A DNA stretch of 64,000 nucleotides. Source: Chrysemys picta bellii (lineage: Eukaryota > Chordata > Testudines > Emydidae). The DNA is taken from contig NC_088797.1 of assembly GCF_011386835.1 (NCBI RefSeq), forward strand, positions 60,165,587-60,229,586, in the 5' to 3' direction. Both the position numbers and the translations under genes were made by a program. Position 1 is the stretch's first letter. Each line of letters opens with the position of its first letter. The notes below the pieces were generated by a model, which was given only the letters and a program-made list of their open reading frames with translations, was not told where the DNA came from and did no database searches. This document shows positions 1 to 12,400 of this stretch, in pieces.

Positions 1-309
1 ACTGGTGAACAAATAATGCTCCATAGACAGGAAGATTCCATTACACCAACATTGGTTTGCTTGCTATCCACATGAACTAAACCCATGACACCTTTGAGGT
101 TTGCCTGTTACTAGATGGGACATTTAAAGATGGGATTTTTTCAGAAGCAGCCAGCGTTGGCCCAACTCCTATTGACTCCATTAGGAAGTCAACACTCAGC
201 TCTTTTAAAGATCCCGCCTTACTAGGCAAAATGTTAGCAGTTAATTCAATTTGCACAAAGCCCCCTTGCAGTGCTTCTATCACACACAGTGTAGCAAAAG
301 CTGCTTTAC

Positions 310-400
310 CTTCTTTGTAAGCTTTGATTATTTCTTTAATTTGCACTTTTGTCCGTGATGCCAGGATCTCTATAATGACACCTTCACTTGTTCCTAGACC
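310..400 (-). CDS. ANXA8: ANXA8 coding exon 5 (annexin repeat 2)
   Basis: This 91-bp exon lies between CTCTTAAAG and GTAAAG. It encodes the repeat 2 calcium loop and helix, GLGTSEGVIIEILASRTK, then an amphipathic helix ending KAYKE. It leaves in phase 1. The following exons (rest of repeat 2, repeats 3 and 4, stop codon) are not in the window. Confidence 0.95.
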
Positions 401-2631
401 CTTTAAGAGGAAAAGAATAAAAAGGCTGGGAGAAAATATTTTGCCATGCAATTAAAGCTATCTTAGAAAACTAGGCCTCAAATTAAAGTGTCTGAGGGTT
501 GTCATAGGCTCTGTGCCGAGCTGTGATAAATTGTCACTGTGAAACCAGGAACCACACGCAACTTGTTCGGTTTCAGTACAGATTTGTTTGCTAAGGCTCA
601 CCCCTCCTCTGAGTAATCCTAGAGCTGAGGTTGATTTTATGGGGCTCTGCCCATGTACAATGCATTCATCAAGGCTTTCAAAGACAAGTGGCATAAGAAG
701 GGTGTGAGGAGAGTGGTGCAATCAAATCTATCCATCTACATACAATTTTCATATACTGCTCTTCACTGGTAATTTTGCAAATTGTTAGAAGTAGAGAAAT
801 AAAGTCCCACATCACAACTTTGGGATGCAAACATCCCATACCAACCTCTTCTGACCTGGAAGAAGACATTATCCTATCCTGCCCCTCCAGTCATCATCAG
901 TGGCAGATTTCTTATGGGCTTCATGTCAGAGGTTAGGGATTTGAAAGAGGAGGGGAAGTAGTCTTATGCATTGGTCCAAGGAGGACATCCCATGCACAAA
1001 GGACGGGCTGGGAGGAGGTGCAGGGATGTTGGTGTTAGAAACTGATGAATGAGTGGCTGATGATGGCCTCTCTTGCAGAGCAGATTTGATGAGTAGGGTG
1101 CAGTAGACAACAGGGGACAAGCAGGGAGGGGATGTGTTGTGAGTCCCAAGCAGGCTGCGAAGAATTACAAAGGGATCTCGCAAAACTGGGTGACTTGGCA
1201 ACAAAATGGCAGATGAAATTCAGTGTGGATAAATGCAAAGTAATGCACATTGGAAAACACAACCTTAACTATACATATACAATGATGTGGTCTAAATTAG
1301 CTGTTACCACAAAGAGATCTTGGAATCATTGTGGACAGTTCTCTGAAAACATCCACTCAATGTGCAGCAGCAGTCAAAAAAGCAAACAAAATATTGGGAA
1401 TCATTAAGAAAGGAATAGATAATAAGACAGAAAATACTACATTGCATCTATATAAATCCATGGTATGCCCATATCTTGAATACTGCCTGAAGATGTGATC
1501 ACCTCATCTCAAAAAGAGTTATATTGGAATTGGAAAAGGTTCAGAAAAGGGCAACAGAAATTATTAGGGGTATGGAACGGCTTCCATATGAGGAGAGATT
1601 AATAAGACTGGGACTTTTCAGCTTAGAAAAGAGACTACTAAGGGGGGAATATGATAATCATGACTGGTGTGGAGAAAGTAAATAAGGAAGTGTTATTTAC
1701 TCCTTCTCAAAACACAAGAACTAGTGGGCATCAAATGAAATTAATAGGCAGCAGGATTAAAACAAACAAAATAAAGTATTTTTTCACACAACACACAGTC
1801 AACGGATGTTGTGAAGGCCAAGACTATAACAGGGTTCAAAAAAGAACAGTATAAGTTCATAGAAGATAGGTCCATCAATGGCTACTAGCCAGGACGGACA
1901 GGGATGGTGTCCCTAGCCTCTGTTTGCCAGAAGCTGGGAATGGGTGACAGGGGATGGATCACTTGATAATTGCCTGCTCTGTTCATTCCCTCTGGGGCAC
2001 CTGGCATTGGTCAGTGTTAGAAGACAGGATACTGGGCTAGATGGAACTTTGTGTAACCCAGTATATCCATTCTTATTTGATGGGCCTGGAAGGGGATGAC
2101 AAGGACTTTGAACTTGAGCCACTGGAAGGATTCAAAGAATGTGGTGATGTGGTCATTGATGGTGAGGATGATGATGTTAGCAACTGTGTTTTGTGGGGAC
2201 CTGACATTGTTGGGAAGGCCCGAGAGAGAAGGAGGTTATGGTTGTCAAGACAGCAGAGGAGGGCGTAGATGAGAGCCGTGGCTGTCTGGACAGAAAGAAG
2301 AGGATCTTGGGCATTTTATAGAGCAAGAAGTGGCAATAAGCCAGAGATCTGTAATTTTCAGCAATCATTCTTCACCAGAAATAGGGAGTTTTGCACAGTT
2401 CTGCTGCTGGCCTCAAGTCAAAGGCATAAATAATATTTTACAGGGTGCCCTTTCCACCAAAGATGTGCTGTAATAGCGTATCCAACCAAATATTTGCTAT
2501 AAACATTGGCCTCTGAGAAACGATACCGTGGAAAGGGTTCATCCAGTTCAGTTACTAAGCACTTGTATTAGCACAGTAAATTAGCACAGTGTTCCTGCTA
2601 CCACTTAATAAGCAGCATGTCATTGATTTAC
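401..2631 (-). other. ANXA8 intron 4
   Basis: No exon-like sequence is visible. A degenerate plus-strand CR1 LINE (about 1137-2065) fills its middle. The stretch 2066-2280 is open in one frame and rich in acidic codons but has no recognisable homology. The remainder shows nothing I can name. Confidence 0.7.
1137..2065 (+). mobile_element. CR1-like LINE fragment (3' part, inside ANXA8 intron)
   Basis: The plus strand encodes a decayed C-terminal reverse-transcriptase stretch (ATKWQMKFSVDKCKVMHIGK), typical of vertebrate CR1 and L2-like elements. After it come broken frames and a 3' UTR that ends near the AGACAGGATACTGGGCTAGATGG motif common at CR1 tails. Several stop codons and frameshifts make it non-functional. 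The 5' end is truncated, as usual for CR1. Confidence 0.8.
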
Positions 2632-2745
2632 CTTCAGGGCATCATGTAATTCCTTGGCATCGTATTTGAAAGGTGGGTACATAAGGGCTATGATGAGCCT
2701 CTCAAACTTGCCACTCAGTTCAGACTTCAAGCTGGCAATAAGATC
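2632..2745 (-). CDS. ANXA8: ANXA8 coding exon 4 (end of repeat 1, start of repeat 2)
   Basis: This 114-bp exon (38 codons, phase 0 at both ends) lies between TTAACAG and GTAAAT. It contains [20 protein letters not shown] and ends in AKELHDALK. The length and sequence are typical of the annexin exon that joins repeat 1 to repeat 2. The acidic residue in the SELSGKFE segment lies about 40 residues after the GxGT loop, where type II calcium sites need it. Confidence 0.95.
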
Positions 2746-3318
2746 CTGTTAAACACGAAAGATCTAATTAAGGGAAGAGTGCCTCCAATGCTCACTGCGT
2801 TGCACGTCACTTTCCCTGAATCTCCATTTGTAACCCTCATGATGAGCTACAGCAATAAAGCTGATGCACAGTGTCATGCTGATTGGTTTCTTATAAAAGC
2901 ACCTATGGGCTGATCAGGAGGCCACCCTTCTGAGTGGATTCTGTCTAGGTATTTCTGTAGTGCCCCCACCAATAGCTGCAATATCTGGGCACTTCACAAA
3001 CATTCTGGAATTCATCCCCGAAACTCTTCCACAAACCCAAACTCTTGAAATTTCCCATAGGGAAGCTTGTGCTTTCCAACCGGCTCTGCTCTTCATGCAC
3101 ACATGCTCTGGCCAGCCCAGGCCTGGTAATAAATCAGGGGACTGGTGTTGGACAAGAAATCTGGATGCTGCAGAACATCATGGCCGTTAATTATACTGCA
3201 TATCTGCAGTAGATAGAACCTTTGGTCCCAAGAACACAGGCCTCCATTAAGAAGGCAGACTTGCACTGATGTAGTAGTGTCAGTGCCCGTCACCTCTGTA
3301 CCCTTCCATAAAATATCT

Positions 3319-3467
3319 AGAGAGAGACAAGGTGAGTGAGGGAATATTTTATTGGACCAGCTTCTGTTGGTGAGAGAGAAGAGGTCTGTGTAAGCTTGGA
3401 AGCTAGTCCCTGTTGCCAAGAGAAGTTGGTCCAATAAAAGATATTACCACTCCCACCTTGTCTCTCT
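3319..3467. repeat. Palindromic short repeat in ANXA8 intron 3
   Basis: Two arms of about 45 bp (3319-3365 and 3421-3467) are inverted copies of one another. Both contain AGAGAGACAAGGTG and TATTGGACCA, and they flank a loop of about 55 bp. The bases just after the right arm (ATCCTGGGACGAACACGACTAC) resemble the tail of the GTAGCCGTGTTAGTC retroposon family found elsewhere in the window, in minus orientation. This suggests the palindrome is a body variant of that family. The remainder of intron 3 (2746-3653) holds nothing recognisable. Confidence 0.65.
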
Positions 3468-3653
3468 AATATCCTGGGACGAACACGACTACAACACCAG
3501 TGCCAATAGACCAATGGGTGACACAAACACGCAACATCTGACATTCCATCTAGCAGAGGGCAGTGCTCCCATGGTCTCTAACACCTCCCTTTCCAGGAAA
3601 AACATCATGCAGTGCAAAGAGAAAGTTTATCAGACGTCCTTTCTCTGGATAAC

Positions 3654-3748
3654 CTTTCCGAACTGTTCCTTGAATGATCTGGCAATCTTTTGACGCTGTG
3701 CATTACTCCTTTTGGTGAGGACGTCGATTATAGCCTGTTCGTCAGTCC
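3654..3748 (-). CDS. ANXA8: ANXA8 coding exon 3 (annexin repeat 1)
   Basis: This 95-bp exon has the length typical of this position in vertebrate annexin genes. It begins after TTTCCAG and ends at AAG before GTTATC. It completes the calcium loop (GTDEQ) and encodes helices of repeat 1 with the IIDVLTKRS motif, ending at EQFGK. The donor is GTTATC, weaker than GTAAGT but still GT. Splicing here is supported by the conserved exon length and by in-frame continuation into exon 4. Confidence 0.94.
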
Positions 3749-4015
3749 CTGGAAACGAACAATGATAGGATGTAAACACACTGTGCAGGAGAATAAGGCA
3801 AGACATGTCTAAAACTCCCAAGGGTATTACCCATCCGACCTTCCCAAACTCACTGCCCTGACAATGAGGGAATTTAAGCACATTTGGAGCAGCTTGGATT
3901 CTGAATCCCCGCGTGATGGCATAAACAGCGGTAGTTTTCTGTAGGGAATTGTGCTAATGCTATAACTGAAGTGTAGAATGTTTTAAATACATGGCTGGTA
4001 ATAGCGTCAACTCAC

Positions 4016-4106
4016 CCAGTCCTTTCATGGCTTTATACAAAACTTGGGCATCAGGTGTGGGGTCAAAGCTCAGGGTGCCTCTCACTGAGCTGCCATCTTC
4101 ATCACG
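4016..4106 (-). CDS. ANXA8: ANXA8 coding exon 2 (end of head, start of annexin repeat 1)
   Basis: This 91-bp exon is bounded by CTTACAG and GTGAGT. It encodes a charged, variable linker and then a segment containing LSFDPTPDAQVLYKAMKGLG. That is the first helix of annexin repeat 1 (the F-x-P-x-x-D-A-x-x-LYKAMKGxG signature) and the first half of the type II calcium loop. It enters in phase 0 and leaves with one base of a glycine codon, which exon 3 completes. The residue count from exon start to the KGLG loop equals that of human annexin A8 as I remember it. Confidence 0.93.
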
Positions 4107-5157
4107 CTGTAAGAAAAGGCAACTATGTATCCCATGTGAAATTAGTTTGATAGGGCTCAGTTCAGGTCCCGGTGGACCTACAGCACAAATTACACTATTG
4201 CAATAGGTGCTCATTAACTCCTTAATGGCAGTCCCAGCAGAAAGACCTGACTATTGAAACTGGACTTTCCTGTTGCCTGGAAAGGTGGTATCTTATAATG
4301 TTCACAGCATATACGCGCACAAGTTAGATAAACACACAAAATACTATTGCTGGAAAGGCTGCAATGTAACACAACTTTATTTCTTAGAATCCAGAACGAT
4401 AACACACAAGAACCCCAAACAGAAAGAAATAAAGCAGGCTGCTCCCTAAAACAGCGGCACAACTCACCCCCCTTCTTCTAGGTTTCCTTTCTGCAGACTG
4501 GCTCTGCAAGCCCCAGATCACAAGCTTCCCTACCGAGCCCCTAGCCTGCAAGCAGGACCTGGAAACCCTTCAATCTTAAAGTGATAGCTTGCCATTTTAA
4601 ACACAGTTTTCCAGGCACCACGTAAATCATGAGCAGGGTTGAGTATTTGTGTGTGATACTATACCTCTGCTATAACCAGAGTGTTATCATGCAGGATAGT
4701 TTTATACATAACTTCATCTGTTCCATGGCATATCCCTGTTGAAAACATGGGCTTTTCTGTGCCACAGTTTTACTTGGCTGGCTCCTGACTGAGGTGGAGT
4801 TGGGCGTGACTGGCTTCACAGGGTGTGGCATCCCAAAGGAGTGCTACAGGCCACGCAAGAGGAACCAGTGTATTTTGCAAGGGTGGATGAAACTGGAGAA
4901 GTTCAGGTTTAGCAAATTTGAGCCAGAATCTCTTTCCTTCATGCACAGCCTGGGGTCCTGGCTTAGAGGGGGTCTCTGGGCAAGCCGCAGGGAAATGGCC
5001 AGCCCTCTCCTCCCTGTACTGTTTATTAAGTGGTAGCGTTTTAACACATCCCAACCCTGTGATGCAAACAGCCCAAACCCAGCCTTGCAGCGTAGGGTTC
5101 ACCTAATGGAGCTAGCTGGGGACAGGTTTCGATTTACCCGCCAACTCCAGATAATTT

Positions 5158-5425
5158 GGGGCCTTAGGCCTTGTCTACATGGGAAAGATTTTTGATGTAA
5201 ACTAAAAGTGTGAACTTACACCAATACAGTTGTTCTGGTATTACCCCCTGGTGGACAACCTTATTCCAGTATAAGAATGCCTTTTCAGGTTAGTTTATGT
5301 TGCTTGGGAAAGGGTTGAAGCTAAACCTGAAAGAGGCATTCATGCCAGATTAGGAGTCCATATGGGATAGCCATTTCAATATAACTGGTGAAACTTGCCC
5401 ACATAGACGACCCCAAAGTCTCCAA
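5158..5425. mobile_element. Decayed Harbinger-like MITE (GGCCTTGTCTACA type)
   Basis: The left end TTAGGCCTTGTCTACATGG resembles the terminal repeat of the better preserved element at 23250-23534, including a TTA that could be the three-base target duplication. The right end near CACATAGACGACC is a degraded inverted partner. The boundaries are approximate. Confidence 0.5.
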
Positions 5426-5997
5426 TCAGCTGGACTCAGGTCTAGGAGACTGCTTTTGTGAAAGCAACATGTCATACCTTGCTAGCCTTTCAGACCATCT
5501 GCCTCCAAGCCTATCCCGAACCTTACAAGGGAAGTCAGCGGTCTTCTTTGATTAGTCAGATGAATTTATTTACATTCTTTTTCTCCATGGGAGGCAATTG
5601 CCAACCTTGGACTCAGTTTTCCAATGCAGAGCTAATGGAACCAATAGTCACCCCTACTCAGCTTTTGTTAGCGCTATCTGCCGGGTAGGAGACTGGGAAC
5701 CATGCCCATAGTAACGCTAGGGTGGAGCTGCATGCTGGTGACCTTGCAAAATCTCACGGGAAACCAGGCATGCGAGTCCTGGAGGAATCTTTTTCAAGCT
5801 CTTCTACCTGGCAAGGCTCACTTGGAGACGGCCGTGGGCTGGAAGAATGTGGGCAGCAGAGGGATTGTGTGTGGGAAGAACTTGGACTGCTCGGTAAATC
5901 TCTAGGAAAAGAGGTGTGGAGGCCGAGGCTGCACCAGTGGTAATAGCAGAAGGGATTCAAACTTAAGCAGGAACCACAGGGTGAAATACTATGGCCC

Positions 5998-6066
5998 ATG
6001 TCATGCAGGAGGAGGTCAGACTCACTAGGTGATCATAATGGTCCCTTCTGGCCTTATTCTCTATGA
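5998..6066 (+). repeat. CR1/SINE 3' tail fragment
   Basis: The sequence TAGGTGATCATAATGGTCCCTTCTGGCC followed by an A-rich CTATGAAAC end is the familiar 3' tail of sauropsid CR1 elements, and of SINEs that borrow it. Only the terminal segment of about 70 bp is recognised. Confidence 0.55.
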
Positions 6067-9000
6067 AACAAAGGTTCCTGTCCGCTGACTACATTTGCCA
6101 GAAAGCAGCTGTTGGGGTGGCCTAGCTCTATGCAGAAGAAATGAAGGAAAACATCTGTGTGGATGGAAAGTTGTCCGCGTACATCCATGCTACTGTATCT
6201 AGCGCCCTTTGAGACACAGCCTAGGACTGGAAGCAGTTGGAATAGTGAGAGTTACTTGCATAGTTTTCCTTGTATGTGAAGCTTGGTTCCTTCTATATTA
6301 GGGGCCAAGGGGGTTCCTCTGTCTAGATTTAGTTAACTGGGGTTTGGTTTACTTAGCCCATAGTTTGAATATTAGGTTTATTGCTGTTTCTCTGTCTTTA
6401 TTTATCCTTGTCCTCATACCTACATCAACCCCGCATGGGCACCCAAAGTTAGCTGCCCTGCTAAACATCTTCCTCCCTGTTGTTGATTGCATTGTCTCCC
6501 CAGTCCTCCCAGTCACACTTCTTCACTGCATTAAATTCAAATTCATTGTCCTCCTTTTCACAGCCCTCCAGAGCCATGTGAAGGGCCAGATCCTCAAGTG
6601 AGGTGCTGCCACTGTGTGCTATACTTCTGGTGGAAGGTGGCAGTCCAGCTGGCATTCCTGACCCTGGAAGGATCACCGCACCATTGCTTATAATCAACAT
6701 CAAGACTCCCATGCCCCTTGCTCCTTGCTACTAGCAGAGGGGATGTGGACAAGGAAAGGAGGCAAGATTGGGATGCCCCACTATTGGCTGCAGCTCCAGT
6801 CCCTGCGGGCTGTTAGCAGCCTGGGTGTGAGGTAGAGCAGCCTGGGGAGTGCTCCAGGTTGGTGCACCGTGACTCCGAGATTGGGGGAGTGCAAAGGAGA
6901 GTTTTAATTTATAGGGGTTTGGTGGCAAGGCAGACAAATTTAAATGATCCTTTTAAAAAAAAATCCCAATCAGGGATTTGAGTCAGTTCTGGCTAGAAGG
7001 AATCAGGCATGACTCACAACCACCCAGGTCCTCTATTTGTGTTCTCTGGCTGTCATAGCCTCGGGAGAGAGAAAGGTGTGGCCATATCAGGTTAGGACAA
7101 GAATCTGTCTGAGACTCATTTGGCTTTCTGTTTCCAGGTGACTCCACATAGCTACTGACTGAAATGAGTCAATGCATGTGTCACTGCTATAATGAGCAAG
7201 ACCATTAGACAGGCAAGCAGAGGAATCTGCTCCACCTGACATGCTCCTAATTTAGGCTTTTTTACTTGTGACCATCTCTAGTTACAATTTTCCAAATTGA
7301 AAAGTGGCGTTTTGTCCAAAAACCTAAGTTTTCCATGGGAAAATGTGGATTTTTTTTTAATGGAAAGTTTCTAAAAAAACAACATATTTTGTATTTTTAA
7401 TTGAAATTTTCAACTCTGTTTTTCAAAAACTAAAAGAAAATTCAAACTTTGCTCCCCTCCCCCACTTTTTTATTGATTAGAAAGAACAATCTCCAGGGCT
7501 CTGGAGTGGTCATGGTTCCGTGCTTTGCTTCCTCTTTCCACTCTCATTTTTCAAAGTGCCTCCAACTTTGGAAGAGAGACAGAGCAGCAAAATTAAAAAT
7601 TAAAAAAAAAAGGAAAAAAAAAGGAAAAAAAAAGGAAAAAGTCATGCCCCCCATCCACCCATTATTCATCTTCTTGGACCCGGTGGTGAAAGGGGGGAGA
7701 AGAATGCTGACATTTCAAGTTTCATGGAGAAAAATGAGGGGGGCAAAATGAGAAAACATTTAAAAAAATACAGAAAATTGTTGCATTTGAACCCTGCGAA
7801 ATGGAAACAAATTTGAAATATTTCCATAAAATGATTTGTCCATTTTCCAACCAACTCTACCAGTAACAATCACAGTAAAAAACCAGAGCAAATGTTTTGT
7901 CCACTTGAAGTAGAATCCTGGCCCTCACTGTTCTCCACATTTTATACTGGATAGAGTAAAAGCACCAGGAGATACATGATCTGAGGTGTACACTGATCTG
8001 TATCACATGAGAGCCATAGAGCCCAACTACTGGGCAATACAGAAAGGAGGAGGCCTTGGGACAAAACAGTTAATGGAAGACAGCTAAACAAACCCCATAA
8101 GGATAATGACTGTTTGGCGATGGTGTTTGGAACACGGCTGGCCATTGCTGGGTGGAGAACTGGACCACCATTCTGTGGAGGATTTTGAGATTTCAGAATC
8201 TGGTTTCATTCCAGTTTGGAACAAAAGCCAAAGCTCTGAAGTTCTCTGCGGAAGGGAATTATTCTCTGCCCAGCTCTGGGGCAGTTTGCCTGATGGGCTG
8301 CCATAGAGCCAGAGACCCTGGAAGCTGCAAGAACCTAGGCTGTCTAACAGCCATGTGTCTTAGAGTTTCGGAGCTGGATCTCCCTGGCTCCCCATTAGCC
8401 TGCCAGGTGGGCTCTGGAGGAGCTGGATGGCTCAGCTGGCAGGAAGCCAGATAGGCTTCCAATGGAACAAATTAAAATGTGTCATCAAAATGTTTCTGAC
8501 CCATTCTACTGCGTACAGGGCTCCTGGTAACTCTGGTGGCTGGTAGGTGACTGTTCAGGAAGTAAACTCTTTCCCAGTTACCAGCACACCATCATCATGT
8601 AGGTCTCTTCTTTATCTCCAGCTCTTGGTAAATCAATACAAAGTCACAGAGTGGAATCCTGAACCTACTGAAGGTAACAGGAATTTTGCCATTAATTTCA
8701 GTGGGGCCTAGATTACACACACTATCAGTTGCTGCCCTCCGTACTTTGACTTTAGGTACAGAATGGGTCTGCCTCAGTGAAAGCCATTCAGCCATTGGAC
8801 CAGAATTTGAAATGTACATTTTCAAAGTAATGTGAACTTTAAAGGAACATTGTGGTCTTGGCTCCCAATTGAGTCTAGCTCCCTGAACTGATATTCAAAA
8901 CCCTCCATGGCAATGGCATAGCTACTTGAGACCACATCTCCTTCTAGGACCAGGACCTACCACCGCAGCTGGAGCAATCAGCCTGGTAATCAATCAAGAG

Positions 9001-9408
9001 GTTGATGACAATGGGAGGTTGAATGTTTGCAGGAGCTGGACCTCGACTAACTCATTCCCACAAGGGAGAAGATAGACCAAATTGTTCACAGCTCTCAGAA
9101 CTAAATGCAGAATTTACTTCCTCCGCTTAGCTGTCCTTCAGTAAATTCTCCACCCACCTAACCCCTCTCATAAGCAAACAGCCAATAAAAGTTCTAGCCT
9201 GTTGCTTAAAAACCATCAAACATATTTAACAGATTCCTCAATCAAACACATGCACACAGAGTGATCATGCAGCAGGTGTGGTCAGTTTGTAAGTGGAAGG
9301 ATTTTACTCTGTCTCTACACATAGAATTTATATATTGTCTGAGGCATGACAATATGCCTCTGAAATCACGTACAGAGAGTTTCACACTCCAGTATTTTCT
9401 CTACTTAC

Positions 9409-9429
9409 CCAGCCCTTCCACCACGCCAT
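9409..9429 (-). CDS. ANXA8: ANXA8 coding exon 1 (start codon, MAWWKGW)
   Basis: Seven codons, ATG to TGG, are followed by the donor GTAAGT at 9408. The ATG sits in a strong context, with A at -3 and G at +4. The exon ends in phase 0 and joins exon 2 in frame. The MAWWK start is characteristic of annexin A8 and is the main reason for the orthology call. Upstream, a pyrimidine-rich TTTATTTACAG at about 9466-9456 is a plausible acceptor, so this exon may begin at 9455 with 26 bp of 5' UTR and a further noncoding exon upstream. That is inference. No TATA box is evident nearby. Confidence 0.9.
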
Positions 9430-9455
9430 GGTACACTTGGAAGCAATTCTTTTTC

Positions 9456-12400
9456 CTGTAAATAAAGGAAGTTACATGTTAGATCTTTTGAAAGTTAAAG
9501 TTCTTGAGCACATGTGAACTGGAAAAACAAAAAAGTTTCCTGCAAACTCACCACTAGAAAATAAGAAAAAATAATTATTCTGCTCTCTGGAGGTCTATTC
9601 ACACTGACTGCTGCAGGGTCTAACTGGCACCTCTGCACCAAAAATGTACACATGTGCGCCTTCCTTTTCTATAAACCCCACAAGGCAACACCCTAAAGAC
9701 ATGGTTCAACTGGTTTTTGTACATATGATCTCACTGGCAGAGATGCGGTTGCTTAGTAACAGGACTTCCCTGGTTAAGAGCCTCACATTCAAACTTGGTT
9801 GACTAAAGTTTGAATTTCCCTTTCTGATTTTTACAACGTGTCTGCCTTAGCCCCAGGGGCTTGTGCAACATGGAAATTACAGATAATGTCAAGCTACCAG
9901 TGTGGCCCAGAGGACCCTACAACACTCAGATTAATTGCTCTCTAATTATGAAAGTACTCTCGCTACCTGTCCCCCAATGAAACAAGACACTAATTCCCTC
10001 AGCTAATCCCCACTCAGTGCCCAATCCCTCCCAGCAAAGCCTAGGAGAAAAAAAGGAGCCCTACAGCTTGCACCGAAGCATACTATGTTGAGGCTGTGAA
10101 GACTCAGGAGGGAAGGGTGTTCCAGAGCCCCATGTGGAGAAGGTACTGTGAGATGCACCCTCTCTGTCGTAGCAAGGTCTGGGAAATCAAGGGCCTCTGA
10201 CAATCACAGCAGCACCAGAATGATGTGAGGTAGGAAGTGGTCTGTTAGCCAGGCCCAAAGCAACTAGATGTAGCCCAGTGGAGATTCCATTTCTATCACC
10301 TACTCTTAGGATGATGGACCCATGAGCCCTCCCCCCCCACACACACTAAAGCTGGCCAAACAAGGCCGCTTTGGGGCTTTTCCGAATTCTTCGATGGGAT
10401 ACACAGACCTGATTATGTGTGCCTTCCTGGGGGGAGGGGGAGGGAATCAGCCCATCCTGAGCAAGATGGATACAAGTGTAATGGGCCCACGGCTCTCAAA
10501 ATGCCAGGCAGCCCAATGAAAATCAGGGACTGGACTACTATGAACTGTAAGGCACCTCTAGTGAGGGACTGGCTGCTCCTCCCAGCCCTCCCACTCGCAC
10601 AGCCTAGGCCAACTTGACTTAGGCAGACCAGCCCAACCTGGAGAGACCGATCTCTGCTTTAGACCCTGTTCCCCTTCAGAGACTGTGCCCAGGCACCGTG
10701 TGCTCAAGTCACCCTGGGGGAATTGCAGTTATTGCAAGGCTTTGGAAAACAGATTGTAAGGGAGTGGTTCCTCCCACGCCCCAGAGCAGTGCCCAGCTTT
10801 CCGGGGTCAATAACTGTCTCAGTAACATTCCTTTCTGGAGAGCAACATCCACGCCCTGAGTTAGCGAATAACGCTGCCAGCTGTAGCTCCACCCCTCACA
10901 TTGTTTCCCCATGATGATCACAGGATCACGCAGAAGTTTCCAGAGTCTGGCCTATTGTGCAAGCCGTCCCAGATTGTCAGGGGTCTCTGGAGTTCTGGGC
11001 CACCCCTGGGGTTAGCTCTGTGCTCAGGTTTTCTCAGTTCTGCTGTCAGGACTACCAAAGGTTTGGGGTTGTGGTGTTTAAACTCTGTGCTGATTTCCTC
11101 ACTGGCAGCTTTGGGGAATTCAAGAATGACTGACAAGAGTTTGCTCAAACTTCAACAGATTTAAAATATATTTTTAAAAGGCGGGGCCTCAGGAGAGGAA
11201 GGTGCTAAGGCTGCTTAAAGAGACCTTTGCCCTCTCAAATTTAGGGCTGCTCTGTTTGACCTGGTGCAGCCTGCTACAATCTGAAGGATACCAAGGCCAG
11301 TGAAGAATCACTAGGGTGTAGGGACAGCACGGTCATGCCCTCTTCCACCAGCCACGTCCCCTATACCAGCAGGTAGCCCTAAATGCCCATTTAGCCATCT
11401 GGCTGCATGGGAAGATGTGACCCCACATGTCATTCATTTAAAGAAAACATCACATTTTTAAACAAAATGTCCTTACCTCTGATATTAAGAGCACCTGAGA
11501 TCATCGGGTGGAGTAGCTGTCGTTGTTATGTAAGGATGTGGGTGTGTCTGCGCAAAAGAATGGGGGATTTGGCCTGCAGAAAGCAGAACGGACAGTGCTG
11601 GTTGTAGCTTGCAGAAGGCTGTCATTGCTGCTATGTTTTAAAATTTTCAGTTGTAATGATTTTTTTAAACTCAGATTACGGTACCTCCGTTCCACCATCC
11701 ATGCTGTTCACTTTCCTGCTGTCTTTTGTGCATTTTTCACAGTGAAGATTTTCGTGGCCTATCTCTAGTTACTCACTTTCCTGCTCTCCTGGGCTACTGC
11801 AACAGGCTAGTCAGACACTGCTGTGTTAGGGCAGCAAACAGGATAGAAGAAAGTTCAGAAACCATGGAAACAAAAGGCTTAGTAAAAACCTGACACCCAA
11901 TTCCACTCTCACATTGGTGAGAATTAGGAGCGAGTCAACGGCTAGCCATGAATCTAAACTGATGTAAGTGGGAAGCGAATTAGCCCCCATGTTTCTACAA
12001 AACCCAAATGCAATCTAACAGCATCGCTTTAACATTTGCACTGATCCATCTGAAGAGAGAACCTTTAAAAAAAGATACTGGAAATGAAACAATAGCATAT
12101 TAATACATTGTAAATGATCATGGGGACGCAAGTTACTGTTACATGTAGTAATGAGCCAGGAGATTTATTACACTATCAGTAACAGTCTATAATAAAGAAG
12201 ATGAGAGGAGACACCAAGACTATGTGGTCACTGAGGATCCATTTGGTAAAAATAGGGGCAGCATTGTAGTGCTAGCCACTACCAAAGGTACAGAAGTTGG
12301 AATACTTACGTTCAATAGCCTAGGATAATGGTGAACTCAACAACAAACTTATAACAGGAAAGGCGCTAGGTGCTGTACAAACACAGAACAAAAAGATAGT

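Larger units (their letters stand above)
4107..9408 (-). other. ANXA8 intron 1
   Basis: About 5.3 kb without exon-like sequence. It contains a GTCTACA-type MITE remnant (about 5158-5425), a short CR1-like tail (about 5998-6066) and an A/G-rich tract near 7590-7645. The rest is AT-rich unique sequence. The intron runs from the exon 1 donor to the exon 2 acceptor. Confidence 0.75.
310..9429 (-). other. ANXA8: Annexin A8 gene, 5' part (coding exons 1-5)
   Basis: Five coding exons on the minus strand run from the start codon at 9429 to a donor at 309, and the gene continues beyond base 1. Coding lengths are 21, 91, 95, 114 and 91 bp. All have GT-AG borders and compatible phases (0, 0, 1, 0, 0 at exon entry), and no stop interrupts them. 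The encoded part covers the short N-terminal head, annexin repeat 1 and the start of repeat 2. Annexins are cytosolic proteins that bind acidic membrane phospholipids through calcium held in GxGT loops, and both loops visible here (K-G-L-G-T and G-L-G-T) are intact. The N-terminus MAWWKGW resembles the distinctive start of annexin A8 rather than other annexins. The next gene upstream on the same strand is an anthrax-toxin-receptor family gene, as at human 10q11. Introns 1 to 4 measure about 5302, 267, 908 and 2231 bp. Confidence 0.93.

Noticed and set aside
2041..2268. Acidic open frame after the CR1 tail
   Set aside because: Only 75 codons, no homology recognised, no splice context, and it lies in an ANXA8 intron on the opposite strand.
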